The notes beneath the pieces were generated by a model, which saw nothing but the letters and a program-made list of their open reading frames with translations, made no database searches and was not told the DNA's origin. From Heligmosomoides polygyrus polygyrus (taxonomy: Eukaryota; Nematoda; Chromadorea; Rhabditida; Heligmosomidae): a stretch of 64,000 nucleotides of DNA. Below, in pieces: positions 54,746 to 64,000 of this stretch; positions within the stretch are counted from its first letter, which is position 1, and each line of letters opens with the position of its first letter. The translations under genes were made by a program, and so were the position numbers. The DNA is taken from assembly GCA_947396885.1 (NCBI GenBank), contig OX377206.1, positions 17,665,114-17,729,113 of the forward strand. The letters run 5' to 3'.

Positions 54746-56460
54746 GTGTCTAGTGATCGGACCTGTCGAATACACACCATCTCGTGGCAACGGTGGTGTG
54801 TGCTGCTCGGTAGTACGGTCGATAATAGAACTCATTTCATGCCCGGGTCCGGCATAAACGAGGACGATTTGCTCCGTACTCCTGAAGAAATGGATGACGA
54901 AAACGTGAGTGAAAGCTGTTTAAAGGAGTTTGAGAGGCTAGCAAGTAAGATAATAGGGCAAGTGACTACCATAGCGGTCACGTGTGACACCGAGTTGGGG
55001 AAGTTCTTCCGTACGAATGACCCAAGAAGGGACGCAGTGGTGTCGAGTGTAAGAGAGCAAACAAACCAACCTAGTTAAGGAAATTGTAAGGACGACACTG
55101 GCCCAAATGAGCGACCTGAGTAGGCAGCAGAGTGGCGCGCGAGTGCCCAAAATGTTGAATGAAGTAGGCATTCGCACGCGTAGGCAGCTACAAGAGCATA
55201 TGACAAGAAGTAGTGTGACGAAGAGCACGATAACGGAGTCGTGTAGGCTTTTGAGTTGCCGCGAGCATGAGCTGATTGAAAAGATAGGAGAGTTGAAGAG
55301 CGCAGTAGACGCAGAGAGACAGAGAGTGCGCGATTGTGAAAGCAAGCTTCAACATAGTCAGTTGCAGGTGGAACAGTTACGACACGAGGTTGAGTACCTC
55401 AGCAAGGAACCCTCTGAAGAAACAGCAGGGAATGTGCCGCTTAGAAGTGAGTTCCCTTGTCCTCCAGCTCATGGAGCATTGCCTAGTGTTTGAGAAACAA
55501 ACAACCAATTTCAGATACCGCAATTGACCTCGACTCGATTGATCCCGAAGTTTTACGAGAATTCGCCGAAAGGAGGATGCGAGCTCGCTCAAGAAACACG
55601 ACAATTGTTGGACACAGGCGAGAACTTTTCTATAACTGATTGTATGAGGACAATGGCACTGCCCGACGTGCAACCTTTTGGCGGTAGGCCCCACGAATGT
55701 TTTAAAAGATTCTTGAATTCATTCGAGATAAAATACCCTAGGGCGCAGTGGAAGGACTCTAGTAGGCTGCAGCTCTTTGAAAGTTTTCTGCGAAACGGGG
55801 CTTTAACATTGTTTGAGACGCTACCTAAAAATATCCGGGAGGGCACCTTCGACGAAGTAGTAGCGGAGATGAAGAAGTGGCTGAGTGTCGACAGCAATAG
55901 TCAGAAAGTTAGAGCGTTTGCAGACTTGCGGAAATTAACAATTAGAGAGGGCCAAACAGTCAGTGAGTTCTGCATGGTGCTAGAGAAGCTAGCTAATAAA
56001 GCCTATCCTGATGTGCCGTTGGAAGTGACGTCATTACAAAAGGCGGAAATCCTGTGTAGGCAGTTTTCGTCATGGTCGGGCAGTTATTGTCTCACGGAGG
56101 CCTTGGAACTAAACACGACGCAGGAAGCGTATGATAGAGTCAAAGAAGCGGCTCTGCGTCTGGAAAGGAGCTTGAAAGTCGCGGAGGAATGTGCTGACAC
56201 CAGGCGTTCAAAAGGTGATCAGAAACCATTGTGCAGAACGATGGGTAAAAATAGACCAGGACAGCCTTGTTTAGCAGCAGGGAAGGTGTGAGTGTGAGCA
56301 TAACCACTATAAAAGCTCGATGGTACGCAAAACCAGGTGACGAAAGCCCAGATCAAGCTGAGGAGGCGCAACCTAAGGGCCAAACAGAAGAAATAGTAGT
56401 GATTCGAAGAAATGTTTCAACTGTGGGAAGTTAGGACATTTCGCGAAACACTGCCCGCTT
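54746..56460 (+). pseudogene. Gypsy gag (coiled coil, capsid-like domain, zinc knuckle)
   Basis: First part 54839-55078 is acidic (NEDDLLRTPEEMDDEN). After a frameshift the frame from 55107 has a coiled coil (ELIEKIGELKSAVDAERQRV), then a TGA at 55491-55493, then the retrotransposon gag core (55524-56291) with PFGGRPHECFKRFLNSFE and REGQTVSEFCMVLEKLA. After another frame change a CCHC zinc knuckle CFNCGKLGHFAKHC lies at 56413-56454. Gag would form the RNA-containing particle. Three lesions make it non-functional as read. Confidence 0.82.
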
Positions 56461-57221
56461 CCAAACGCAAGGGCGGGACAACCGAGGTCCAGTCAGCCTA
56501 GGAGGCAGATGAAAGCATATGCCTCGTTGGTAGACAAATGGCTAGGTGCAACTGTTGCTGACCTACAGTCAGCTGAAGGCAAACTTTTCGGAGAAAAGGC
56601 AATAGAAAAGATAAACATTTTCGGGATTGAAGCGGTAGCATTGCTGGATACGGGGTCACAAACAACGATTATACCCCTGTTACTACTGAAAAGGGCAATA
56701 GAGTCCAATGTTGATTTGGATGAGTAGATTACCCGCTTACCGCATCCAAAAGTGAAGGTGCGCGATGCCTCGGGCAATGTGATGGAATTCCTGGACGTCG
56801 TCCGCGTGGCTATAACATTCAGTGATCAAGTGGAGCCGCATATGTTGGACGTGGTCTGGATGAAGTAGTTATCCTAGGCACTAACGCGTTGGAACTGTTC
56901 GGGATGCGTTTGCAGCAGGTAGGAACAACAGGGACCCCAGAGCAGGATCCAGGTGTCTGGGTGAGCGTGGATAACGAAACCAAGGCTACCGTAAAACATC
57001 GTCTGTTTATTCCACCGAAAAGAGTGGGAACACTGACTCTGTCGTGTGCATACGCAGTCTAAAGTGGAGGGTCACTTTTGGAGTCGGTAGATTCCAGGAT
57101 AGGCGACGGTTTGTGTAGCCCGGTTGAGGGAGAAGTAAATATCCCCGTGTTAAATTCCTCAGAAGAGCCAATTGTGTTTAAAACAGGTGAAATAATAGGA
57201 GAATGGAAGAATGATGTCTGA
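56461..57221 (+). pseudogene. Gypsy aspartic protease region
   Basis: VALLDTGSQTTIIPLLLL at about 56630-56690 is the DTGS active site of a retropepsin, in the same frame as the zinc knuckle. A TAG follows at 56725-56727; the downstream part reads VILGTNALELFGMRL after a frameshift near 56862, the expected C-terminal protease motif (ILG). Further stops occur at about 57059-57061 and 57219. Confidence 0.8.
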
Positions 57222-58787
57222 GTGAAGCCAAAGTATATGGAGCCCGATAAAGATATGATGGATCTAGTACAGGCCGCAGAATGGAGTTCGCCACAGGAAA
57301 GGAAAACTGCCTTGTTGGGCATACTTGAACGGAATCAGAGATTGCCCAAGGAGATAGAGCAACTCGTGGTGGAGTTTAACGATGTCTTCGCAGTAACCGA
57401 TAAGGAGCTGACACAAACGGATTTACTAGTCCACGAGATTGACACAGGGGATAGCAAGCCAATCAAGCAAAAGACGCGACCCGTCCCTATAGCGGCGCGG
57501 AAGCAATTCAAGGGCATAATCAAGGATTTGGAGGACCGTGGCATTGCTGAGAAGAGTTCGTCTGAATGGGCTTCACCGGTAGTATTAGTTAAGAAAAAGG
57601 ACGGAACCCTGAGACTATGTATTGATTATCGGGAACTGAATAAAGTGATTCGGCACGATTCGTATCCGTTACCAAAAATTGATACAGTTCTGCAATGTCT
57701 AAATGGAAAGAAATTTTTCTCCACGATGGATCTGGCCTCAGGATACCGGCAGATACAAATGTCGGAAGATGCGAAGTGCAAGAGTGCATTCACTACGAGT
57801 GAAGGACTGTTCCAGTTTACAGTCCTTCCATTCGGATTGTCTACGAGTCCGGCCGTCTTCTAGAGAATGATGGACGCCGTAATTAAGGGTCTAGAGCTTG
57901 AAGATGAGTGTTTGTCTACATAGACGATATCTTAGTGGCTACAGATTCGCTTGAGCGGTATTTCACAGTTTTGAAAGAAGTCCTCGAAGCACTGCGCAAA
58001 GCACATCTGCGTCTAAAGCCCCAAAAGTGTGAATTTTTGAAGGAAAGCATTTCTTTTCTAGGTCACTATATCGACAAGGAGGGCGTGAAAACTGATGCTA
58101 AAAAGGTTAAGAAGGTTGTGGAGTTCCCTATACCCAAAAATGCGGCGGAACTAAGAACGTTTTTGGGAATGGCAACCTATTACAGGAAGTTTATATCGGG
58201 CTTCTCAAAGATGGCGAAGAATCTGTATAGTTTGACTAGCACAAAAGGAGAATGGAAGTGGATTAATGCTGAAATGAAGAGCTTCAATAACATCAAGGAG
58301 GCGCTGACCAAGGCTCTGGTCTTAGCGCAGCCTAATGTACAAGCGGCCAAAAAAAGGAGAGAAACCGTTCATTATTTATACAGACGCCTCCGGTGAAGGT
58401 TTGGGAGCAGTGCTATGTCATATGGGTGATGATCACCTCTTGCACCCTGTTTTTTTCGCGTCATGGGGTCTATCCAAAGCAGAGAAAAACTATCACATAA
58501 CGGATCTCGAAGCCTTGGCCGTGGTGTTTGCTCTCCAAAAATTTCACTTCTTTGTTTACGGTGTGAAAACGATTGTGCGAACCGACCATCAGCCGTTAAC
58601 CTGTCTGTTTAAAAGAACCAACATCTCTGCAAGGGTTCTCAGATGGGCACTAGAGATCCAAAAGTATAAACTGGAAATTGAATACGTAGCAGGAAAAGCG
58701 AATGCGGTGGCAGACGCGTTGTCCCGCAGTGCATTATCAAAGGCTACAGAACAAGGTTGTTCTCCTGGAGACTGTAGTAATTTGTGA
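57222..58787 (+). pseudogene. Gypsy reverse transcriptase and RNase H
   Basis: RT motifs: EWASPVVLVKKKDGTLRLC, DYRELNKV, FFSTMDLASGYRQIQM, LPFGLSTSPAVF, then after a TAG (57861-57863) and a frameshift near 57905, VFVYIDDILVAT with the active site at 57917-57928, and FLGHYIDKEGV. The connection and RNase H follow after a frameshift near 58340: YTDASGEGLGAVLCH, ITDLEALAVVFAL, VRTDHQPLTCLF and ANAVADALSR. All canonical blocks are present but four lesions break the chain. Confidence 0.9.
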
Positions 58788-60114
58788 GGTGACCGAAGAG
58801 GAAAGCGAATGGCTGAAGGAACTGAGAAGTGATGATGACTACAGGCAGCTTATTGAAGATATAGAAGCTCACCAGGACCACAAGGACATTAAACTGCCAA
58901 GATATACAAAAATATATAAGGTGGCAGACTTCCTTATCGAAAATGGCGACTGAAAATTAGTATGGGAAAACAGAACAGTCAGAGTAGTTCCAAAGTCTAA
59001 GAGAAGGGATGTATTCAATGAGGCGCATAAAGGTGCTATGGCAGGACATCTAAATGGTCGGAAGTTATATCGCCAGTTGAAACGAATGGTATTCTGGGAA
59101 GGAATGGAGGCGGACATAATGAAATGGTCCAAAGAGTGTTCCAAATGCTTCTTGGCGAGGGCGCATAAGTTGCAAATCCCACCACTAAAACCCTTCGTGA
59201 CGAGCGTACCGTACGAACTGGCTGGGTTAGACCTGGTTGAACTAGGATTGACAGAGAGAGGAAATCGCTATGCGCTGGTAGTAGTGGACCATTTCACAAA
59301 ATTTATTGGAGCCTACCCGATACCCGACAAAACGGCGAACACAGCGGCACGGGTCTTCCTTGAGCGTTGGATATGTGACGGCTGTAGGTGGCCGAAGAGA
59401 ATTCATTCTGACCAAGGACCTGAGTTCGTAAATAGTATTCTTTCTGGTTTATGCGAAATAACGGGTATCGAACAGTCGGTAACCAAAGGGTATAACCCGC
59501 GTGAGAATGGAATGACAGAAAGGGCTATAGGAACTTTAGTGAGAATGTTGCGGAAAAAGACAGTGATACCTGCGGAGTGGGATGTTCTCTTGCCTGCAGT
59601 GGTGTTCGCTTACAACTGTGCTCCGCACGAAGCAACAGGAGAAAGTCCTTTCTTTTTACTTTATGCCACTGATCCCAACTACCCTTCAGGTGTCATCCCT
59701 CAAGATCAGCTATCATTTAATCACATAGACACTGACGATTATAAGCACGAGTTATTGACGAGCATTCAATTTGCCCAAAACTGCGCAAAGGAAATTAGCG
59801 AGCAGTATAGGGAGAAAATGAAAAAGGCGTATGATAAGAGGAATAAAACTAACCCGCAAAAGTTGCCAAAAGTAGGGGATCGCGTACTCCTCAAACTGCC
59901 ACGGGAAAAAGCGTCTAAGAAGTACCCTAAGTGAGTTGAGCCGTGGGGTGGTCCGTATCGGATAATAAAGGTCAGCAATAACTCAGCACTGATATCCAAC
60001 ATCAACGAAAAAGAGGAACCGCTAAGAGTTCAGTTTGATTCCTTGATAGCGATCCCTAATGAAATTAAGGATATCGAATTAAACACGAAAACAAAAAGGG
60101 TACGGCGCCGTTAC
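58702..60114 (+). pseudogene. Gypsy integrase
   Basis: One frame runs through with TGA at 58951-58953 and TGA at 59935-59937. Zinc-binding HHCC: HKGAMAGH and CSKC. Catalytic D,D-35-E: LAGLDLVELG, RIHSDQGPEFVN and NPRENGMTERAIG. GPY/F module after the second stop: PWGGPYRIIKV. No chromodomain. Integrase would insert the cDNA in the nucleus. Confidence 0.9.
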
Positions 60115-61392
60115 AATACGTCTAGCAATACTGTTTGCAGGGCCACAACGAAAGGAGACGGTGACACCGGTGCGCTAAGACTCTTCTACCAATGCTCTGG
60201 ACGACATCATCAAACGAATTTGGCGTTTTCCTGTTCGGTCGGCGAAAAGACGATCAAAGATGTCGTGCCATCAGCTATTGAGACGATAGGGCATCTCCGA
60301 TTTGATACTGTGTTCAGCCTAGCAAGACTCATTTCAATTCACGAGCACGAGCGTAGTCAGGAGCGTAAACGTCTCTTGATGATGGACCCGCGGCATGTAT
60401 TCATAACCTTATCCGGTGTTAGGAAGGCGTTTTTATTTTTCAAAAAGTGCTGTGACGACGTATTCTATAGCCTGGCGACCCACGACGGCTCTTTCTTAGC
60501 TCTGCCCCACGATGGAGGAACGGGCTTACCAGTCGACCAACTAAACGAAGCCAACAACGAAGGAGTCCGCTACACAAAGGCAAATAATTGGGACGACGTC
60601 GAGAACGACGAGGAACCGTTGAAGCTGCTCGTTATCCTGCCGGATAGTTTTTCGTTGGTAGACGCATTCTTCAAAGTGCAGCCGAACGTGCATCGCAGGA
60701 TGTATCGAGATCTGGGTGAGATCGCCAGCATTCTGGAGCGGTCAGAATCGTCCTGTTGCGTCCTGGTCGGGCCGACGTCGGACATTTCGATTCTGAAGAA
60801 GGAATGGTGCAGACTGGCCTCGGTTCTGGCAGCCGCCGCTCGAAATGGCACGAAAATACTAGCCGTAGCACCACCCAGAGGTGACAAGGCCTACGAGCGC
60901 GACAGGATAGATATGAATGAGGCCCTCGAGCTGGCAAAGTCAGTGGCAGTACTTGCCAAGCAGAACATTGTGAGCTACATTCCGGCAATCGAATCGGGCT
61001 TGGAACCATCACACGGGCCCGGTGCTAGGCCGAGGGGCTCTAGCTCCGAAAAGTACTCGAAAGAAGTCCTGAGGGACTACTTTCAGCGGCTCAGTGAATA
61101 CTTGAAAGGAGAGCTAGACTTACCGCCTTTGGAGGAAAAGTCATCACGAAGCGCTCGTACACGTAGATATTTCAAGGAAAGAGCAATTTCGAAGACTCAT
61201 CGACACGATCCTTTGTTCAGGAACATTAGCAACCAATCGTTCGCCATGGCAGTTCAACCTCAGATGTAACCTTTTCCGCTTCAAGGACAATGCATGGTGG
61301 TACCGTCAACTTCAACATACCCTATGCGCGGATTTGTCAACTCAAGAGGACGTGGACGACACAATCGTCGTCGCCTAAGAAACCCTTTTTAA
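60115..61392 (+). CDS. Uncharacterised C-terminal extension of gypsy pol
   Basis: The integrase frame continues without a lesion from 59938 to a TAA at 61267-61269, and the same frame goes on to a TAA at 61390-61392. The extension is about 425 residues with no known retroelement domain. Visible: a hydrophobic strand then LKLLVILPDSFSLVDAFF, a VLVGPTSDI block, ILAVAPPRG, a helix-rich tail, an Arg/Ser stretch SSRSARTRRYF, and beyond the first TAA an Arg-rich end RGRGRHNRRRLRNPF. Alternating strands and helices suggest an alpha/beta (Rossmann- or SGNH-like) fold; this is inference. No signal peptide or membrane segment, so an envelope gene is unlikely. It is much better preserved than gag and pol. 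Confidence 0.6.
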
Positions 61393-61532
61393 GCTTGGAA
61401 GTAACTCTTCTAAAAAAATCTTGTTTCCCACTCTCTTTGATCCCTTTCGCATCACACCTTACCTAGAAGCTTACGTCATTGCCATTCTACCGTTTTCCGC
61501 GGCAGGGTCGCCGCTAGGCCCGGGGGGAGGGA

Positions 61533-61838
61533 TGTTAACTATGCCCATTTGCCCATGTTGCTGGCCATCGATTTGATCTTTCCGTTAACTATGACATTGA
61601 TTTGACCTTTCTCCCTCTCATGATCGTATGCTATCTCATATCGATGTGGCTGTATTTAAGGACGCGTCAACCAGCGTCACTCGCTCTCTTGATACCCGCT
61701 CGTGCTCGGCTCGAGCAATTGTTTTTTTTGTCTGTTCTTATTGCCTGGTAGTGAACTATTCATTTGGTATCCTAGCGCTGGGCCCCGTCCAAGGTCGTCA
61801 CCGAGGAGTATCTCACGTCGAGGTCAACTCATCTAATT
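61533..61838 (+). repeat. 3' LTR of the gypsy element
   Basis: 306 bp, preceded by a purine tract and followed by the ATTT target duplication. Confidence 0.92.
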
Positions 61839-61842
61839 ATTT

Positions 61843-62604
61843 CGCGTCTCGACAACTCCCCTAGACCTTGGCAGACGGACGATGATGTCATCGAAAATTG
61901 ATATTATCGATGACATTTATTTATTTATTTATTTATTTATAGCTGCACCTTAGTGTTCTCATGCGACAAACAAAGCCATCCTGCACAACACTGGTAACCT
62001 AACGAGGAAACATCAACGAAAAACGAGCATAGTATCACTATGTGATACAATTTCGTTATTTGTAAGTGTTCTGCAGCATCCAGAAGCTCAGATACGAGGA
62101 GCCCGATCCAACGAATGGCAATAAATGAGAGAAACAGTGATAAGTAATTTAATTTAATATAGTTTAGGCATTTAACTTGATCGTGGTATAGCGGTACAGA
62201 GGTCGGTTAAGCACTCAGTATAGCTACGTCGTGATACCGGTTGGATGAGAAAAATCACTTTCGAGCAGCATATAAAAAGAAAACAAGGAGTCCGGTTTTA
62301 GATCCGCTCAGGAGCCTTCATTACGCTTCTAATTGGTGCTGCTTCCAGAGGAACTGAGTTAGCCTAACCGACTAGCAATAAAACATGTTGGAAAGGAAAG
62401 ACTCGTGTGATATAAAGTAGGGAAAGATATTATAAAGAAGTGGCTTAAGAGTGAAAGCACCTGGGGTTTTTATATCTTTTTGTACACAAGGTCTGGATAG
62501 CTGAGTGACTTGGTTAAACATGCGAAGAAGAAACACAAAAAAATCATTTCAGAAAAAAATCATCAACTCTTGGACCATCCGTGTCCGAATTTGACCAAGT
62601 TCGT
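61843..62604 (-). repeat. Right arm of the giant inverted repeat, outer part
   Basis: Inverse of 48456-49209. It includes GATGTCATCGAAAATTGATA, the TTTATTTATT tract and a tRNA-like stretch GATCGTGGTATAGCGGTACA (62180). Homology ends at about 62604. Confidence 0.88.
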
Positions 62605-62689
62605 CGATATATACTACATACGTCAATACAACTTCTTGTGCCGAATAGAACGGTGTTATTAAAAGCATCAAAAACTGAGATCTGGGGGA

Positions 62690-63200
62690 GTAAGAGCTCG
62701 GAGAACATTGACCGCTAAAAGTCCGCCGCCCTAAAGTGATAGCTGGGACTAAGGCAGTTTAGAAAGCTGCGATGAAGTGAGTACGTCGTCGTAAAGTACT
62801 TTAAGTTTTCTGCTTGCTACCACTTTTAGGCCCTTAGCTCTCCTCGTCTTCCCGCAGGGGTCGACTCAATTCGGAAAAAACGCGTCACACAACCTGCATT
62901 CTAACCTGCATTTTCCCAACGCTGTAACATTGTCCTATCATAAGCTACATTTCTGGGTTTTAGCGCTCTACTACAAGCCTACAAAACACTTTAGTCACAG
63001 TCGGAAAGGTTCGCATTTGACAGAGTTATCGTGCTTAGAACAGCGCACGCGCGTGCAAATCAGTGCAAGAACGGTCGATGTAATCCGCGCTCTTACTCAG
63101 ATTACAGTTTCCACTACTATCAGTAACACCATCCAATTTGGCATGAAAATATCTATCGGACTGTATCAAAATTGGCTAAATTCGAACTTTTTTCGGTGAT
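62690..63200 (+). repeat. Dispersed repeat family A, copy 4
   Basis: Contains GACTAAGGCAGTTTAGAAAGC, GTCTTCCCGCAGGGGTCGAC and GCTGTAACATTGTCC in family order. Confidence 0.75.
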
Positions 63201-63339
63201 GTCATCGTTCTTCTGCCGCCGCCTTGAGCCCTCGAAGTGTCAAAAAAAAATCTATATTTCCAAAATTAGTCGAGGTCGATAACGTTCGATAGAGCTTTTT
63301 GAGTTAAACAGAATGGTACCATTGAGTTTGTCAAAAACT

Positions 63340-63785
63340 CAAGTGCTATCGAATAAAGGTGGAAGAAACTTCACCGCTGCCGTCCGCCGCTATAAATGGC
63401 AGATGGACCTAAGGCAATTTAGGCAATTGAGGAGTTGTGAGCATGTCGTCGTAAACTTCCTCCAGTGTTCTGCTCGTTCACGCATTTGCATACTGTTAGT
63501 TCTCTGTGCCCTACCGCAGTGGTTGACCGAACTGGGAAAAATGGTGTCACAAAAGGCTAATTTGCATTTTCGCACCGCTATAATTTATTCTCTTTATGAG
63601 CTACACCGTTGTGCTTCAGCACATTTTAAGTACCTTGCACTGTCTACAAAATCCTCGGTTAGCCGAAATTACCTGAACTTGACAGAGTTATTGCGCTCTG
63701 AACACGCCCGCGCGTGTAATTTGCGAGCGGTCATCCACCTCGATTGATAGGTTCGATCCTGTGTGCATTGCACACGGCGCACTCC
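63340..63785 (+). repeat. Dispersed repeat family A, copy 5
   Basis: Same family order, with GGCAGATGGACCTAAGGCAA and a final CTCGATTGATAGGTTCGATC, which also ends copies 2 and 3. It follows copy 4 in the same orientation. Confidence 0.75.
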
Positions 63786-64000
63786 AATGTCTACCCGAGA
63801 CAGATTACAGCAATTTCTGAGTACTTCGGCTAGAAATATTTGATAAAATTGTCTAAATGCTCACTAGACAAGCTGTATACGTTTGTGTGAATCTCGAGAA
63901 GGCGAATCTAAAGGTATCAACCGTTCTTAAAAACTTCAAATTATAGTAATTGTGAGCATGCGACGGTTTACGATGGACAGTTCGTCCATGCGCTGCGCAA

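Larger units (their letters stand above)
53926..61838 (+). mobile_element. Gypsy-type LTR retrotransposon inserted in the right arm
   Basis: LTRs 53926-54236 and 61533-61838 start TGTTAACTATG and end CATCTAATT. A 4-bp duplication ATTT is at 53922-53925 and 61839-61842. Internal order is gag, protease, RT, RNase H, integrase, the Ty3/gypsy order, then a long unassigned C-terminal region. A purine tract GGGGGGAGGGA (61522-61532) precedes the 3' LTR. Joining the flanks restores the inverted-repeat arm, which proves this is the younger insertion. Confidence 0.93.

Noticed and set aside
60570..61012. Minus ORFs of 105 and 113 codons opposite the gypsy extension
   Set aside because: Shadow frames of the plus-strand reading frame; no motifs and no independent start signals.
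1..64000. CRISPR arrays, operons and Shine-Dalgarno sites
   Set aside because: None present. Split genes with GT/AG introns and eukaryotic transposons show a nuclear eukaryotic genome.

Overview
The window looks like nuclear DNA of a parasitic rhabditid nematode, probably a hookworm-like strongylid. The evidence is split secreted chymotrypsin-family protease genes with nematode-style TTTCAG acceptors and several short introns, RTE-type LINEs, BEL/Pao and gypsy LTR elements, mariner/Tc1 and hAT transposons and tRNA-derived SINEs. Nothing bacterial was seen. Genus is an inference; no search was possible.

Host genes. Three paralogous S1 serine protease genes lie head-to-tail on the minus strand. 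Gene A (12494 to 5042) has eight exons that join in phase and carry the His-Asp-Ser triad. Gene B (30674 to 16561) has the same exon lengths almost throughout but shows a lost splice donor and an in-frame TAG. Gene C (47241 to 44529) lacks its first two exons. A and B also share a duplicated promoter and 5' exon block (about 12.9-13.2 and 31.2-31.5 kb). All three have Ser at the S1-pocket position, so chymotrypsin-like specificity is expected. Their introns are packed with transposons.

Mobile DNA, left to right. 0-1.4 kb: 3' part of an intact RTE ORF. 1.6-2.6 kb: dead mariner. 6.3-8.4 kb: hAT element with perfect 8-bp target duplication, carrying a palindromic Tc1. 10.2-11.9 kb: palindromic mariner set exactly between two 390-bp direct repeats. 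14.2-15.6 kb: second RTE family. 18.5-23.0 kb: palindromic element holding two head-to-head Penelope-like copies with GIY-YIG ends and a candidate hammerhead ribozyme. 27.6-28.1 kb: 42-bp minisatellite with a 168-bp higher-order period. 29.8-30.4 kb: mariner C-terminus. 31.9-38.0 kb: gag-only BEL/Pao element with 530-bp LTRs, a near full-length tRNA-Gly copy at its primer binding site, and a nearly intact 3.1-kb RTE inserted in it. 39.0-39.7 kb: another mariner. 40.9-42.4 kb: second hAT. 48.2-48.4 kb: SINE with 13-bp target duplication. 48.5-62.6 kb: a very large inverted repeat with about 1.45-kb arms enclosing an AT-rich, foreign-looking reverse transcriptase; its right arm is split by a 7.9-kb gypsy element. 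62.7-63.8 kb: tandem copies of a dispersed repeat also found in the inverted-repeat arms.

The best candidates for something undescribed are the full tRNA copy at the BEL/Pao primer site, the AT-rich RT inside a giant inverted repeat with two tail hairpins having equal 19-nt loops, and a roughly 425-residue uncharacterised extension after the gypsy integrase.
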